Below, piece after piece: positions 24,633-36,406 of a DNA stretch of 64,000 bases (positions are counted from its first letter, which is position 1; every line of letters starts with the position of its first letter). The DNA is from Sthenelais limicola (taxonomy: Eukaryota > Annelida > Polychaeta > Phyllodocida > Sigalionidae). A program made the translations under genes and the position numbers. The DNA is taken from contig OW804094.1 of NCBI GenBank assembly GCA_942159475.1, forward strand, positions 46,868,966 through 46,932,965. The letters run 5' to 3'. A model generated the notes under the pieces. That model made no database searches. It was not told where the DNA came from and saw only the letters and a list, made by a program, of their open reading frames with translations.

Positions 24633-27046
24633 ATATTTAGCTATCACTTGTTGATATAATAAATCATAGCGTTCCATGTTATCATTAATCTCAGAAAAGG
24701 TTGAAACCCTTTTTTAAATATAATACACCCATGCCAGTTAAATATTGTCAACGTTTTCATGGAGAATAATTTATTTTATCATATAGGCATTGCTCTGAGA
24801 ACTACGTATCGAGGGTGAGTTATGCACCACGCATATTTCACTAGCGAGTTACATGTTGTAGTCATGGCAACCAATGCATTTTTAGGGCCGAAAGTTTAGG
24901 GTCGAAATTTAACTTTAAGACTAAAGAAATGTTTTCTATTTATATCATTAAAACATATATAAGTTGATAGATTTGAAGGCAACACAACTGAAACAAACCA
25001 TGATATTGAGTTTTGTAGGTCTTTATTTGGCGACCCTTTATACATATAATTATAAAACAGTTAAATATACTCGGCCTCCGTGGCCAAGACTGCGGTATCC
25101 TTTGATGTTCCTGTACTCGGCCATACTATCTTACTCCCTCGCTATGGGAGACAGAGTATAACTCACTGGTGCAGTTGTCCACTAATTAGGTCATCTAATA
25201 GTGTTGTGGACTGGTTTTAAAGCCTCTGAAGTGATATATAAATATATGCTGTGATAAAGAAATAGCCAGCTTAATATCATATTTTAATAATACAATTGAT
25301 GCATGCAATGTCACAATCAAACGTTAAATGTCAGGTAACCAGCCTATTGACTTCTTTACTGAAGAACTGAGCGCCCAATAATGGATAATGACTGGGTTTG
25401 ACTGCCTTTTTTATCAATGGAACAATAAATAGAACAAAGCAATCAGCACACAATAATCGATCAGATCTCGGTTCACATGGAGGGGAAGTCTCTCGCAGAA
25501 AAACATAGTGTATAGATCTCAGTCCACTGAACTGTGATGAGCTATCTATATTTTGGTAAGTATTGTTGATAGACTTTTGTTGACATTAAGAGCGATTTCC
25601 CAACTCTTGCTGCCCATAAACTTAACTTTAAAAATACATTTTTAGGACACTGCTCAGTTCGTTAGATGCAAAGGATTGCTGCTAGAATTGCTGCTAAGAT
25701 TGCTGATTAACTGCTAGAATTGCTAGGGTGATCGACATGTTGATCCTCCTAGCAATGCCTTGTCAGCCATAAACTATTTGTAGTTGTGAGCATAGTTACA
25801 TCCCACTCCACCTTTTACAAGTATACAATACATTTTATGGTACTAAATTGTGATTAAGGGAAGTCAGACATACCTCGTCCCCATCTCACCGCTGGCTGTC
25901 TTAAAACGAATAGTTAACTAGGTTTCTATTACGAAGGTGGATGGAAATACTCGTGGAATTACCCGTTAATCTTTGGCGTAAATGTGTGAGCACAATTAGT
26001 GGACAATGAAGTTCTAAACGAGTCTGTATTTTTAATGTCAAATACAGTCCTGACAAGAAACTGCCTGTAGGCGGAATGGAGGCGAGCAGAGCAGCTGGCG
26101 AAGGGAATGGTAAGTCAGTGTCAGCTGAAGTGCGTGACTAGCCTGCATCAGTAAAACACTGTTCACTGAGACTACAGCCTATGACCGCTCTGTTCAATAA
26201 ACTCTGTTTTCCTTCTTAAGAAACCCCGGTTAAATACTTTTAAAATTTCTCCTTCCAACCAGCAGTTCAGTTTGTTTATTAATCTTCCACGCGGCGATGG
26301 AAATGAATATCCAAGTGTATACATACAAATTATGATTAGGTCTTTCATCGATTATTATTCGTAGAAACCGTTGATCGTAGTGTGTTTTGGTATGTGCGTG
26401 TGAAAGAGGCATGTCCGAGAGAAATTATCATAGGTAATACTGATGAGAAGTCCTTCCTTTGGTAATTGATGGATAATATGGGGAATCTAATTGGAATTGG
26501 CATAATCATTAGGGGCGGGTCCCACCGCGTCAATAAAGGATGAGGAAGTAGGCTCGACTACCATTGCATCTCTTAGTGTCTCATTTTCTTTTTCCTTCTT
26601 AAGCTATAATATTATGATTTTTACGTTAGTTAACAATTCATTATCGGCAAAAATTCTGTAGGGGCACCTGTTGTTGTATGTGGAATTATTATTTATATAT
26701 ACTGGTGCCGTCATAGAAGTCCGGTAGATCGAGTCGGCGAATTTGGCATCTTCCTCGTCTGTTGACATGTTGTAGAGATAAGACCAATCAGGGGAATTAA
26801 TCCCTATTCATAGCCATAATTAATTACTCAAAGTCATCGAACTATTTGGGAACTTGAATGAAACTAGCCTTAAAGCTATCGATGAACAGAGAAATAGGCG
26901 AAGTACGTTTTTTATGTGTATTGGTCGATGACCAAAGCTCAACTAATTTGGACACGCAGGACCACTCTTTTTATATAAAACAGGCGTTCACAGCGTGATT
27001 GTAATTGATCGAATGTTTACATAATGCCAATGCACACTGCAACATT
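24633..27046. other. Intergenic; possible first exon of the calmodulin-like gene
   Basis: No confirmed gene. A small cluster of ATTGCTGCTAGA-like repeats lies at about 25664-25727. An ATG immediately followed by a consensus donor (ATG|GTAAGT, ATG at 26107-26109) sits in a locally GC-richer patch. It fits the splice phase required by the calmodulin-like gene 10 kb downstream, but this is only a candidate. Confidence 0.3.
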
Positions 27047-27831
27047 GGGGTCGTTGCATAACAAATGTCTATCTACGAGGTCGTAGACATTTTTTTCTAC
27101 GACTATATGAGGTCTGTTTGCGACTCGTAAAAATAAACGACGGGTGCATTGCATAATAGTGAATCGTAAATTGGAGGATTCTTTGTGGCTTCAAAAATGA
27201 CATTAAATGACAATTTAAAGGTACAGAGGCCTTAAAAGGCCGAAATGGTACATGGGAGAACATCATCCATAATTGTAATTTATCATAATTTTAAAAATCT
27301 GGCTTTTATTAATTTCATCTAAAAGTAATATGCTAGAAACTTACGTAACCTATTTTGAAGTACGAAAAATAAATAAATGAGTAATGTATTAAATTCATAA
27401 AATATCATCTAATATTGAATAGTGGTATATTTGGAAAGATGAAACTTTTTTCACTATTAAGGTATCTTAAGATGGGTAAATGTGGTATCAGTGCATCGCA
27501 GAGCCTGTTTGTTATGCAAGGCAGAATATCAACCCAGTGAATATGGCATCGTTTATTTTTTCACCGAAGTGATGTATGTTGATATTTTTTCCATGAAATA
27601 AATAACCATAACCATAAGTATTCAGGTTTGATTTTTGGTCTTATTACGGCCATTTTTAGAAATATTCGAAAACATTTCACATATCATGCAGTATTGGCGC
27701 AGCATAGAAAATCGATCGTGGGTGCTAAAAGATGTACGATGTCGTAGAATATGTCGTAGAAAGATTGCAGATGGCTGTCTACGACGTTGTAGAATCAATC
27801 CACGAGCTCACAGATTTGTATGCAACGGGGG
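27047..27831. mobile_element. TIR element of about 785 bp, non-autonomous
   Basis: The left end, GGGGTCGTTGCATAACAAAT, is mirrored at the right end, which reads CCCCCGTTGCATACAAAT on the other strand. Near both ends are repeated CTACGAC / GTCGTAG phrases. The interior is AT-rich without a transposase. Flanks show no clear target duplication, so the superfamily is not assigned. The 124-codon frame at the right end spans the terminus and a TA repeat and is spurious. Confidence 0.6.
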
Positions 27832-27835
27832 CAAT

Positions 27836-27847
27836 ATAATATATATA

Positions 27848-27884
<37 letters not shown>
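27836..27884. repeat. (TA)n microsatellite
   Basis: About 24 TA units, interrupted once by TTATA. Confidence 0.9.
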
Positions 27885-27889
<5 letters not shown>

Positions 27890-29094
27890 CATATCCGGGT
27901 ATTTATATTCTTGAATCATTATGACAAAAACAGTTCATTACCCTCATGCTATATGGGGCAAATGATATACACAGTTATAAAAGATTGTCATAATAGATTT
28001 CCCCCATGATTTATCTAGGTCAGACCTTGCTTCATGCCTTTGATAATGGCCCCAAAATATATGTCTAGAATTTTATTTCTAGCATATAAATTGGAAGTCT
28101 CCCGGTAAAATATCTATTATGGCAATCAGAAAAATGGCCCAGAGCTATAGAACATGGAAAATACCTCGGCAGTTGCAAAATAAGTCCTTGATTTATTCTC
28201 TCAGCAGAGAGATAATGCTTAGGCGGCCTATGCCACTAATGTTGGGACAAGCGTTCTGATAAAAGCAAAGGCCTGGGCTGTGTTGGGAAAGACTTAAGAT
28301 TCGGGCTAAGCTTTTGCCAATTTCCCCCTTAAGACCTGATTCAGACTGCTGGTAATGAGTGTCCTTTTGAACTCTAATGGCTGAATATTGACCCAAATCG
28401 CTCATCAGAAAAGGAATATTGTTGTTGCCGACAGTACCTCGCCCATGTTGTCAATATGCTGTAGAACTTAGTTCCATAGATACAATGAAAGCACCCCGAT
28501 GTGATTCAAAATATGACCAAATTGGCAAATTTACCTTGAATAATCATTCAATTTGCGTGAGTAGTTGTCGCTCAATTAGTTAATCTACTTCTGATTCTTA
28601 AAATTCAATTCGTCCATCAAACTGCTTCCATACGATCAGAAATATGAATCCAAATGCAGACAAAAAGTGGATGCCTTCTGTAACGCACACGCACATGCTT
28701 GTGATATTGTTTCCACGTTCGGGATTGTGTGGGGCGGGGGCTAGGTGGTTGTGGGGTTGAGGACAGATTGATTATTGATAAAAAAAAATGTCATGACTAA
28801 ATCTGAATGCCCCAGAGGAATATAACACTAGGCTGTAGGACTCTCCACTAGGGCATGTGCTCGTGCTCTCGGGGAGACTCCGGGTTCTCAATGACCTCTA
28901 GCGACAGGAACGGAAGTGTCGCAGCCCTGGTCGCATCATGCTCAAGTAAAGCACTCTATGCGCACCAATCATGAGACATGAACTCCGGACTCAATCAACT
29001 TCCTCTCTGGGCTTTTCTATGAGTATACTGGGCCTTATCAAATGTGCCTGAATCTAGGCAAAGCGGCTCCCCATGTCCAAGGGCTTTCCTTTCT
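27885..29094. other. Intergenic, nothing recognised
   Basis: No gene, RNA or structured repeat seen. Confidence 0.45.
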
Positions 29095-31115
29095 TTTATA
29101 GCATGCCCATCTGGAGTTTATCAATTAAAAGATCATACATGTCCCTTCTTGAGATCGACTAGAGAATTCACTTCCTCAAAAGGTTTTTATCATCTTGCAT
29201 GATGGAGAAAATGGAGCATTTTGGAGAACAAAATGAGCCATGTTGGTGAATATAAATGCAAACAGAGAGGAGGAGTGAGGCAGAGGAGGGTGAGGAGGAT
29301 GGAAAAGGAGGTGGGGAAAGAGGTGGAGTAGGATGAACAGTGAGAGGAAAGTGTCTAGGGCCAGGAAAAGCATTAACACAGTAGGCATTTACCATTCTTA
29401 TCTTATCTAAGAGGCACAGAGCCTAGACTAAATAACCAAACACCACATAATTTTGTGAACCTCATTTTCATCCGTTTCAAGTAGGAATTGTATAAAAGTT
29501 TTCAGATTGTCAATATATTCCACCTTTATCATGAAAGAAAATTACCATTAAGTTGTATCTATACAAGTTTTATGTTTTAAAACCTTTAAAGGAATGGGAT
29601 GGGGAGGGAGTGGGGGCGTGGAGGGGGAGAGGAGGTTATATGTACATAGAAATTATACTATACACTCTAAGAAGAAAGGGTTCTAACAAGAACCCTTAAG
29701 GGTTCTTCAGCTTGTCGACATGGCAGAACCCCTAAGGGTTCTACTTAGAACCCTTTTTTGAGGGTTCTAAGTAGAACCCCTGTTTCGGGAATAGGCAGGG
29801 TTCTACATAGAACCCTCGATTTGAAGAACCCTTTGAAGAACCCTCTAGCCAAAATAGGTAGGGTTCTACATAGAACCCTGATTTGGCATCCATAAAATTG
29901 CTTGTAATTTACAATGTTAATTCTGAATAAAGTATTGATTTCATTATTCCCTGTTGAATCTAGACTGGTCCTTATAACAGCAGATTTGTGCTCAGTGCTA
30001 ATGCTGCATGTTTCTCCACAGAAGCATTTTGCCCAAGAGCATTCAAGGAGGGACTGCATATTATATGCAGTCCCTTTGCTTGACTTTTTCAGAGTTCCTC
30101 ACCCATTTCCATCACTTATACTTACCCTTAATACAATCCTCTCCTGTAGCTGTCATAGGTATCCATTGCAACTTGGTGTTTGGCAATTTTGGTACTTCAG
30201 TAGTACTCATAGTAATAATATTAGAATTATAAGGGTGCTTTCTTCACAACATTTTTCAACATCAAGCAGGTAAGTCATACAAATAAAGTATTGATTTCAT
30301 TGCTTTCAATATTCCCAAGTTTATAAAGTGTAATATCTATAAGGTATACATGCCTCATATAAGTATTACTAGTGAGACTTTTGTTCTAATAGAAATTGTA
30401 AATAGCATGTAGTAACCTGTGAGGGCACCTAGTGAAAGCCAAGTTCCACAGTACTGCCACCTGGTGATAACAGATGTAGATGTGTGCCTGTGAGCCCTAA
30501 GGAGAAAAAGGGGGTTCTATGTAGAACCGCTTTGAGTTAAAGAACCCTTCAAGTGCACGAAGAACCCTTAAATCGCTGAAGAACCCCTATGGTTCTAGAT
30601 GGAACCCCCGGTGGTCCCGAAGAACCCTTTTAGGTGTCGAAGAACCCTAGGGTTCTTGGTAGAACCATGGGGTTCTATCTAGAACCCAAAAGAACCCTTT
30701 TTTCTTAGAGTGTATATTGAATATGCATCATAACATGTAACCTGCTTGGATAAATAAACACATTTTTTTTAAAACTAAATGGATCTTATACTGATATGAT
30801 TCACAGTATTACCCTCTACCCTCAAATTATTATATACCATACTACAGATAAATGTATATAAAATAACCATTAATAGACTATATAATTAGGGAGCAATGAG
30901 TGACTTTTTGATGTAATAGAAGTAGTGAAATGTACACATGAATTGTTTGAACTGTGATGTGGCCAATACAAATATTAAAAAAATGATAATGGGAGGGAGA
31001 GATCTGAGACGGTGGGAAGGACTGATTGTTGGTAATTCTATGATAGTTCAACTAATTATCCCCAGCTGGTTGTGCTATAAAGCACTTGGAACAGTTTGGA
31101 ACACAATTTCTAATG
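29095..31115. repeat. Unclassified dispersed repeat, copy B (interrupted)
   Basis: Partner of 23307-24632. It is split by the GGGTTCT element at 29663-30712; without that insert this copy is about 970 bp. Proline-rich - strand frames near 29.2-29.4 kb come from a purine-rich stretch and occur in both copies; they do not look like genes. Confidence 0.75.
29663..30712. mobile_element. 1,050-bp TA-flanked TIR element with GGGTTCT/AGAACCC arrays
   Basis: Both ends begin CACTCTAAGAA(G/A)AAAGGG reading inward, and TA lies on each side (29661-29662, 30713-30714). The related repeat copy A reads straight through this point (ACTATATATTG at about 23785) with one TA, giving an empty site and a 2-bp target duplication. 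The outer 210 bp at each end are packed with GGGTTCT and AGAACCC heptamers, about 24 in all by my count, often as tight dyads (GGGTTCTA-CA-TAGAACCC at about 29797 and 29858). The middle (about 29890-30490) is unrelated AT-rich sequence with a 119-codon frame that I do not recognise. TA duplication and CACT-type ends suggest a Tc1/mariner-like or other TA-targeting superfamily; no transposase is encoded. Confidence 0.85.
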
Positions 31116-32599
31116 GCCCGTCCGCCAGGGACATAACTGGTGCAACTGCAGTCTTCCAAGTACATAGTGTAGATGGGCCTGAGACATGGGGCCTAGGCGT
31201 TGGTGAAACCTAGGCCCAATACCCACTCTTAATCCGATATATCCCCACTACCGCAAGGTCTTTATACTAACTCCTGCATTTAAAGTGGGAATGTATGACC
31301 TTATGCCGGAGTGCTGACGCGGCATGTTATTGCCTGTATGTACCCGAGTAAACCGTCTTGTAATGGGATGATCTCTCATACCCTGCACCTGACGGCAACT
31401 GTGAGACAGTATTTCGACTTCCATGACCCCGGAGTTGGGTTACGCCCATTAGGGATTCATAAGTTGCGAAGACGCTATGGAGTGAACTGATTTGGTGTAC
31501 ATGATGTGCGTTTGCGCGGAGGCTCATGTATGACTAGTAGCCTCGCAGTGAATGATACTCTATACAGGAAAAGTTGCACTGTGAAATGATCCATTCAGTA
31601 CGTTATAAAAGGGGTCCGTTAAAGTACCACAACATAGTGCATCGTGCCAAATAAGGCGAGGAGAATATGCATTATATATACATCTATATGTTCACCATTT
31701 AAACCGATTACTACTACTCAGGATAGCTAATTTTTCAAATTAATACTTTTAGGGCTAGTTTCTCTTTTATACCAACGGGTAATTTGTTATAAGTGTTATA
31801 CGGTACCAACAGAGAGGGATTTTACTTTCGTGCCATGAAACTGATCGGAATCGTATTGAAATAGAATATGAAAACGTAGTGATGAAATGATAATGTTGTA
31901 CTGGAAAATTAGACCAAGTTGTAAGCTTTCTTGAGATGCGTATGGTGTCATAACTGTTATATGATTTTTCTTGCGAAAAACGCACAACTATATGTACAAC
32001 TATATTACAAGATGCTGATTTCGTGATGAAATATGAAGCCTCGATACGGTGGTCTAATATTGAAATATGTTTTAGCCTTATTTGGTAAAATAAAAACCCA
32101 CCACGAACCTAAGACCGTCTATGTCTGCGGTGTCCGAAGATTGGATTATAGTTATTGCATTTAGTAAACCATCTGACTATGAACGATACCATTGAGTAGG
32201 TAACCCTTAAGTGTATTCAAACCTTTGTATTCACGGTTCATAAAGGTTAAAATAGAGCTGCATGTAAAGTCCTCGTTGCCTTCCGTCCTGCACAATGCCC
32301 TAAAGCTACTGCCAAACATCCATTGACTTGATCTTTATGCAACACACTTCTATGCAGACCTGTCCCATAGTCCATATATCAAAAACGGCGTAAGACCAAA
32401 ACAATGTACGGTTCCCATACACACCCAAAAGGCTGTAATTATGGAAAAAATATGGCCATGATTATGGCTCCCTACTCTAATTCTCTCATCCATCTGTAAT
32501 TTCATTATCAGAATAATCATAACTATGTATATGATAATTGATAATTTCACATTTTATTCATAGTTATTATACCAGGTGAATACTTAATTGGATAAGTGA
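31116..32599. other. Intergenic, no gene seen
   Basis: Short open frames only. Confidence 0.45.
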
Positions 32600-34819
32600 A
32601 CCTGTCTTTTTAGAAATAATGATATCCCTAGCGTGGTAAATCTTACAGCTAGAAAGGTATTGAATTGGAGTGGATTAAACTCTGACAAGGGAGTGGAAGG
32701 TATGGATATTTGTAATATAGACATAGAATTGCAAGCCCTATCGTTAAAGATAGGTAATTGGGGAGGTTTTGTACTTCTGAATATATACCGCCGTCCATCA
32801 GGCGCGATAGAGAGATTTCTAGAGTATCTGAAAACTATTCTAAGCACCTTGAATAGACGTAAGAAACGTATAATATTGTTAGGAGATATAAATATCGACC
32901 TGAGTTGTACGAATAGTCAGGCTGCTAAATGGAACGATCTTATGCAAAGATATAACTTGAATCTGGCTGTGAAAGGTTGTACGCGTGTAACAGCAGCGAT
33001 GCTCGATGTTATATGTAGTAATATGAATCTATCACAGGGAACCATACACAAACTGCATATATCAGATCACTTCCCTGTCAGTTGCAGAATAAACGTGAAA
33101 AATAAAATAAGCCTGAATGAACGTGAATATAAATGGGTCCTCACAGGTAGAGCTAGGACACAGAAGGTATTTAAAGAAAAACTGTGCCAGAGGGTCGGTA
33201 GTTATAATAAGAATGTGAACAGAGATATAAATAACAGCTGGAATGTTTTCGTCTCTGACATAAGAGATTGTATAGAACAGTCGTCTAAAAGAGTAAGGGT
33301 CCGTATAAGGTACAAGACTCAAACCTATATAGATCAAGAGGTAAAAGTCATGATGAACTTAAGGGATGAGACCTTTCGTAAAGCAAGACTTTATAATGAC
33401 ACAGATATGGTTATTGAGGCTAAAAGTCTAAGAGTCGGTGTAACAAAACTTATACGAAGGAAAAAGAAAGAATGCTTAATAGCAGCAGTTGAGACAAACA
33501 AACATAACCCGAGAGGTTTTTGGAAGAGCATCAACAGAATATATAGCAATAAGGATGAAATCAATGAAGAATTGAATGAATTCTATCGTGATGGGGTGTT
33601 GTTATCTGACCTTCCGGCCTTAGAGCACGCAAATAAATTCTTTGCCGAATTGGGAGATGAAAACATCGTAACGGTTGATGATGATGCTGATATACCGGTA
33701 GTATTCGATATTACCAATGATATTACAGAAAAAGAGGTAATAGAAGAAATATCAAAAATAAAAGTACACAAGAGCTCGGGGATAGTCGATATCGACAATA
33801 CTTTACTGTGTTTAGCATTGAGAAATAATTCTAAGTATTTCACTGACTGGTTAAATAATTGTATATTGAGCAGAAAAATACCTTGTGAGTGGAAACGGTC
33901 TGCGATAAAACTATTGCCAAAACAAGGAGACTGTAGGTTTTTAGATAATGTCAGAGCTATAACGATAGTACCAACAATGAGTAAATTAATCGAGAGACTG
34001 GTATATGATCGCTTATATAATTTTCTGGAGGAATCAGATTTTTTTTTTTTTTTTTTTTTTTTTACTGACGCTCAATTTGGTTTCAGAAAGAATTGTTCCA
34101 CACTGGGTGCTATTCACGAGAATTTAGAAGGAATTTATGAGAGCTTGGACGCAAACAATAAATGTCTTTCTATATATTTCGATATCAGGAAGGCATTTAA
34201 TACTGTATCCCATGCTTTATTCCTGAAAAAATTAACATCGATGGGAATGGGACAGAATTTGTGTGGTTTACTGAGAGATTTCCTTAGTAATAGGCAACAG
34301 TTCTTGAAACAGAAAAATCTTTGTATGACGAACCAATATGTACCAAACGGTGTTCCACAAGGTAGTATCCTTGGACCATTAATGTTTTTAATTGCATTCT
34401 GTAACGATTTGGGACAGATTGACTTTGGTGGGAAGTTAATATTATTCGCCGATGATGCTGTGATTACAGTAATGGCGAAGGGTATTGAAGAACTTACAAT
34501 GAAGGCTCAGTATGCGATAAATACTTACAGTAAATGGTGTAAAAAGAAGACAAAGTATCAGCTATTCAGGGTTAAGGTATTGCGACGAGGAAGAGGTGTT
34601 TTATTCAAAACCTTTTTACCCAGGTCTGAGAGGATGAGAAACAGCTGTTATTATAGGGGTACTGTAATTTGGAACAATCTACCAGAATTAATATGAAATT
34701 GCGAGGATTCTGGGGGTTTTGGTGAAAAACTGAAGGACCTGTATTGGTCGAGATTTGATGAAATGTTGTCTAGTTGCTACAAAAAGCAGTTTTTAATCAG
34801 TCCTAGAATTTTAATGTAA
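32600..34819 (+). mobile_element. Degenerate non-LTR retrotransposon (LINE), endonuclease plus reverse transcriptase
   Basis: A single frame, open from 32600 to a TGA at 34694-34696, encodes the C-terminal half of an APE-type endonuclease (GDINIDL and ISDHFPV motifs) and a reverse transcriptase. RT landmarks in order are QFGFRKN, YFDIRKAFNT, GVPQGSILGP and FADDAVI, so both the first and the second catalytic aspartate regions are intact. Damage is clear. The endonuclease N-terminus is absent. A run of 25 T (34039-34063) inserts poly-Phe before TDAQFGF. The region after SKWC is shortened, joining KKTKYQLF directly to the usual C-terminal YYRGTVIWNNLP segment. After the TGA the same frame continues as EDSGGFGEKLKDLYWSRF to a TAA at 34817-34819, so the TGA is a late nonsense mutation. 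It resembles the CR1/Jockey/L2 type; the exact clade is not determined. It lies upstream of the known calmodulin-like exons, in their orientation. Confidence 0.93.
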
Positions 34820-35310
34820 AGCCCTTATGAGGGCTAGGCGATTAGGTATGAACCGCATAGAAATAACTTTGAGGCGCCTTTTTTGTATATATGAATTCAC
34901 GGAATGATGTATGGAATTTGAGACAATAATTGCTTAATTTTGTGATTAGTAATGATGCCAAACAGTATGATAGTTCGAATGTTAATGTGTAGAGGAGTAT
35001 GTATAAGACAAAATAATAATGATATGGTAAGATCTAATCGTAAAAGAATTGAGGCAACGCAGGAAAATATCCACCGAGTGGACACGCGTATTTTGTATTG
35101 AATGATCGCTTATATAATTTTCTGTACCCACTAGGAACCATGCATCTCTTTACAACAACATATCATCCACCTAATTTCCCCTTTAACTCTGTATATATTA
35201 TATATGCAAATAGTGGGGATCGACCTATGCAATTTAATCAGAGAAATAGTTCGTCAAGTCAAGCGGTTTGGCACGGACTTCGCTGAATTGTAATCACATC
35301 AATCTTTTCA
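34820..35310. other. LINE 3' flank and intergenic sequence
   Basis: The LINE 3' UTR probably continues some way (AAGCCCTTATGAGGGCTAGG, a small hairpin at about 34820-34840), but its end cannot be placed. Confidence 0.4.
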
Positions 35311-35478
35311 TTTCATATACCCCGTTTCCTTCCCAATCCGTTGACACTGAGTTAAAGTTCCATCATCCCGTTCCCTTCCACGTCGCGCCATTTCACTCAG
35401 CTAGTTCTGTTGATGTTGTGAGTAGTATGTGGAGAGTGGGGAAAAAAGCGGGCCTAGCTAACTGGAGTACATTGCACA
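35311..35478 (+). repeat. 165-bp duplicated block, copy 1
   Basis: It matches 35554-35717 in the same orientation: AATCCGTTGA, CTGAGTTAAAGTTCC, CTCACTCAGCT(A/G)GTTCTG, GGAGAGTGGGGAAA and GCGGGCCTAGCTAACTGGA occur in order with scattered substitutions and small gaps. The unit is not recognised. Confidence 0.85.
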
Positions 35479-35553
35479 TACTCACGATTTGATGCGTTTT
35501 AAATGGAAAATACAGCAGGATTAAATTTTCAGTGGGAAATATTTGAATACTCT

Positions 35554-35717
35554 ATTTTACGTCACATAGACCCTTTCCTTCTCAATCCGTTGAAACTGAG
35601 TTAAAGTTCCGTCATTCTGTCCTCTTCCATGTCGACCTATCTCACTCAGCTGGTTCTGTCGATGTGAGTAGTATATGGAGAGTGGGGAAACAAGCGGGCC
35701 TAGCTAACTGGAACACA
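35554..35717 (+). repeat. 165-bp duplicated block, copy 2
   Basis: Second copy, about 245 bp downstream of the first. The divergence suggests an old local duplication. Confidence 0.85.
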
Positions 35718-36366
35718 ACGATCGATGGAGTCCAGAATGTATTGGTTCAAAATTGTCTTTATGAATAATGTTTACAGGTACAGTGCACGCAGCTAGCGTC
35801 TCTATATAGATTTTATAGCTTGTGAGGGAGGATCATTTTACAGACAAACAAAATATAAACGATTTTTTAGCTCTTTCACGATGGGATTTTACATGTGACA
35901 TTGTTAACTATTCGTCAATCTTTGCTTATTTTAATAGCAGTTTTCTAAACAGTGCCTGATGTGCATAATATGAAATAAACACTAATGATATTATATGATG
36001 GTTTTATTACTATAGTAAAAATAGGTAGAAGTAGATACATAATTTGATATAGTATGTTTATAGTATTGATGTCAGCATCTTCTGAGAATAGCGATGTAAT
36101 GCTGATTCCGGAATAAAACCATTTAATCTAAAACAGTGTACATGTTCACGATCTGTCGATGGATATTGCAGAGAGAATTAAATGAGAGTTGTGTATAGGA
36201 ATGTTTTAGCTACTATAGAACTCTATTCTCCATAATTTGAAACAACCATGTCCCTCCAAACAATCTCCATTAATGGTGTTTACTCTTAAAGATTGTAAAT
36301 ACATCAATGGAATTAATTTTTCTTACGTAGGCTATATCTTAATTCAGATATTACCTTGCATTTCAG
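35718..36366. other. Sequence upstream of the calmodulin-like exon
   Basis: AT-rich. It probably lies within the first intron of the calmodulin-like gene. The frame of the next exon meets a stop (TAA at 36340-36342) before any ATG, so translation does not start here. Confidence 0.5.
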
Positions 36367-36406
36367 ACGACAGACACATCACAGCTGACCCATGAACAGA
36401 TTGAAG
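36367..36406 (+). CDS. Calmodulin-like gene, first exon found
   Basis: 40 bp after the acceptor ACCTTGCATTTCAG, ending at GAAG|GTAAGG. It encodes [13 protein letters not shown] plus the first base of the next Glu. Starting in phase 0 fits an upstream exon that ends with the initiator ATG. Confidence 0.85.

Noticed and set aside
26074..26109. ATG upstream of 26107 reading MEASRAAGEGN into the candidate donor
   Set aside because: In that frame the next calmodulin-like exon hits a stop within ten codons, so it cannot be the start of that protein.
29168..29395. Proline/serine-rich - strand frames here and at 23402-23593
   Set aside because: They lie in the two copies of a dispersed repeat and result from a purine-rich stretch; the copies do not conserve the reading frame.
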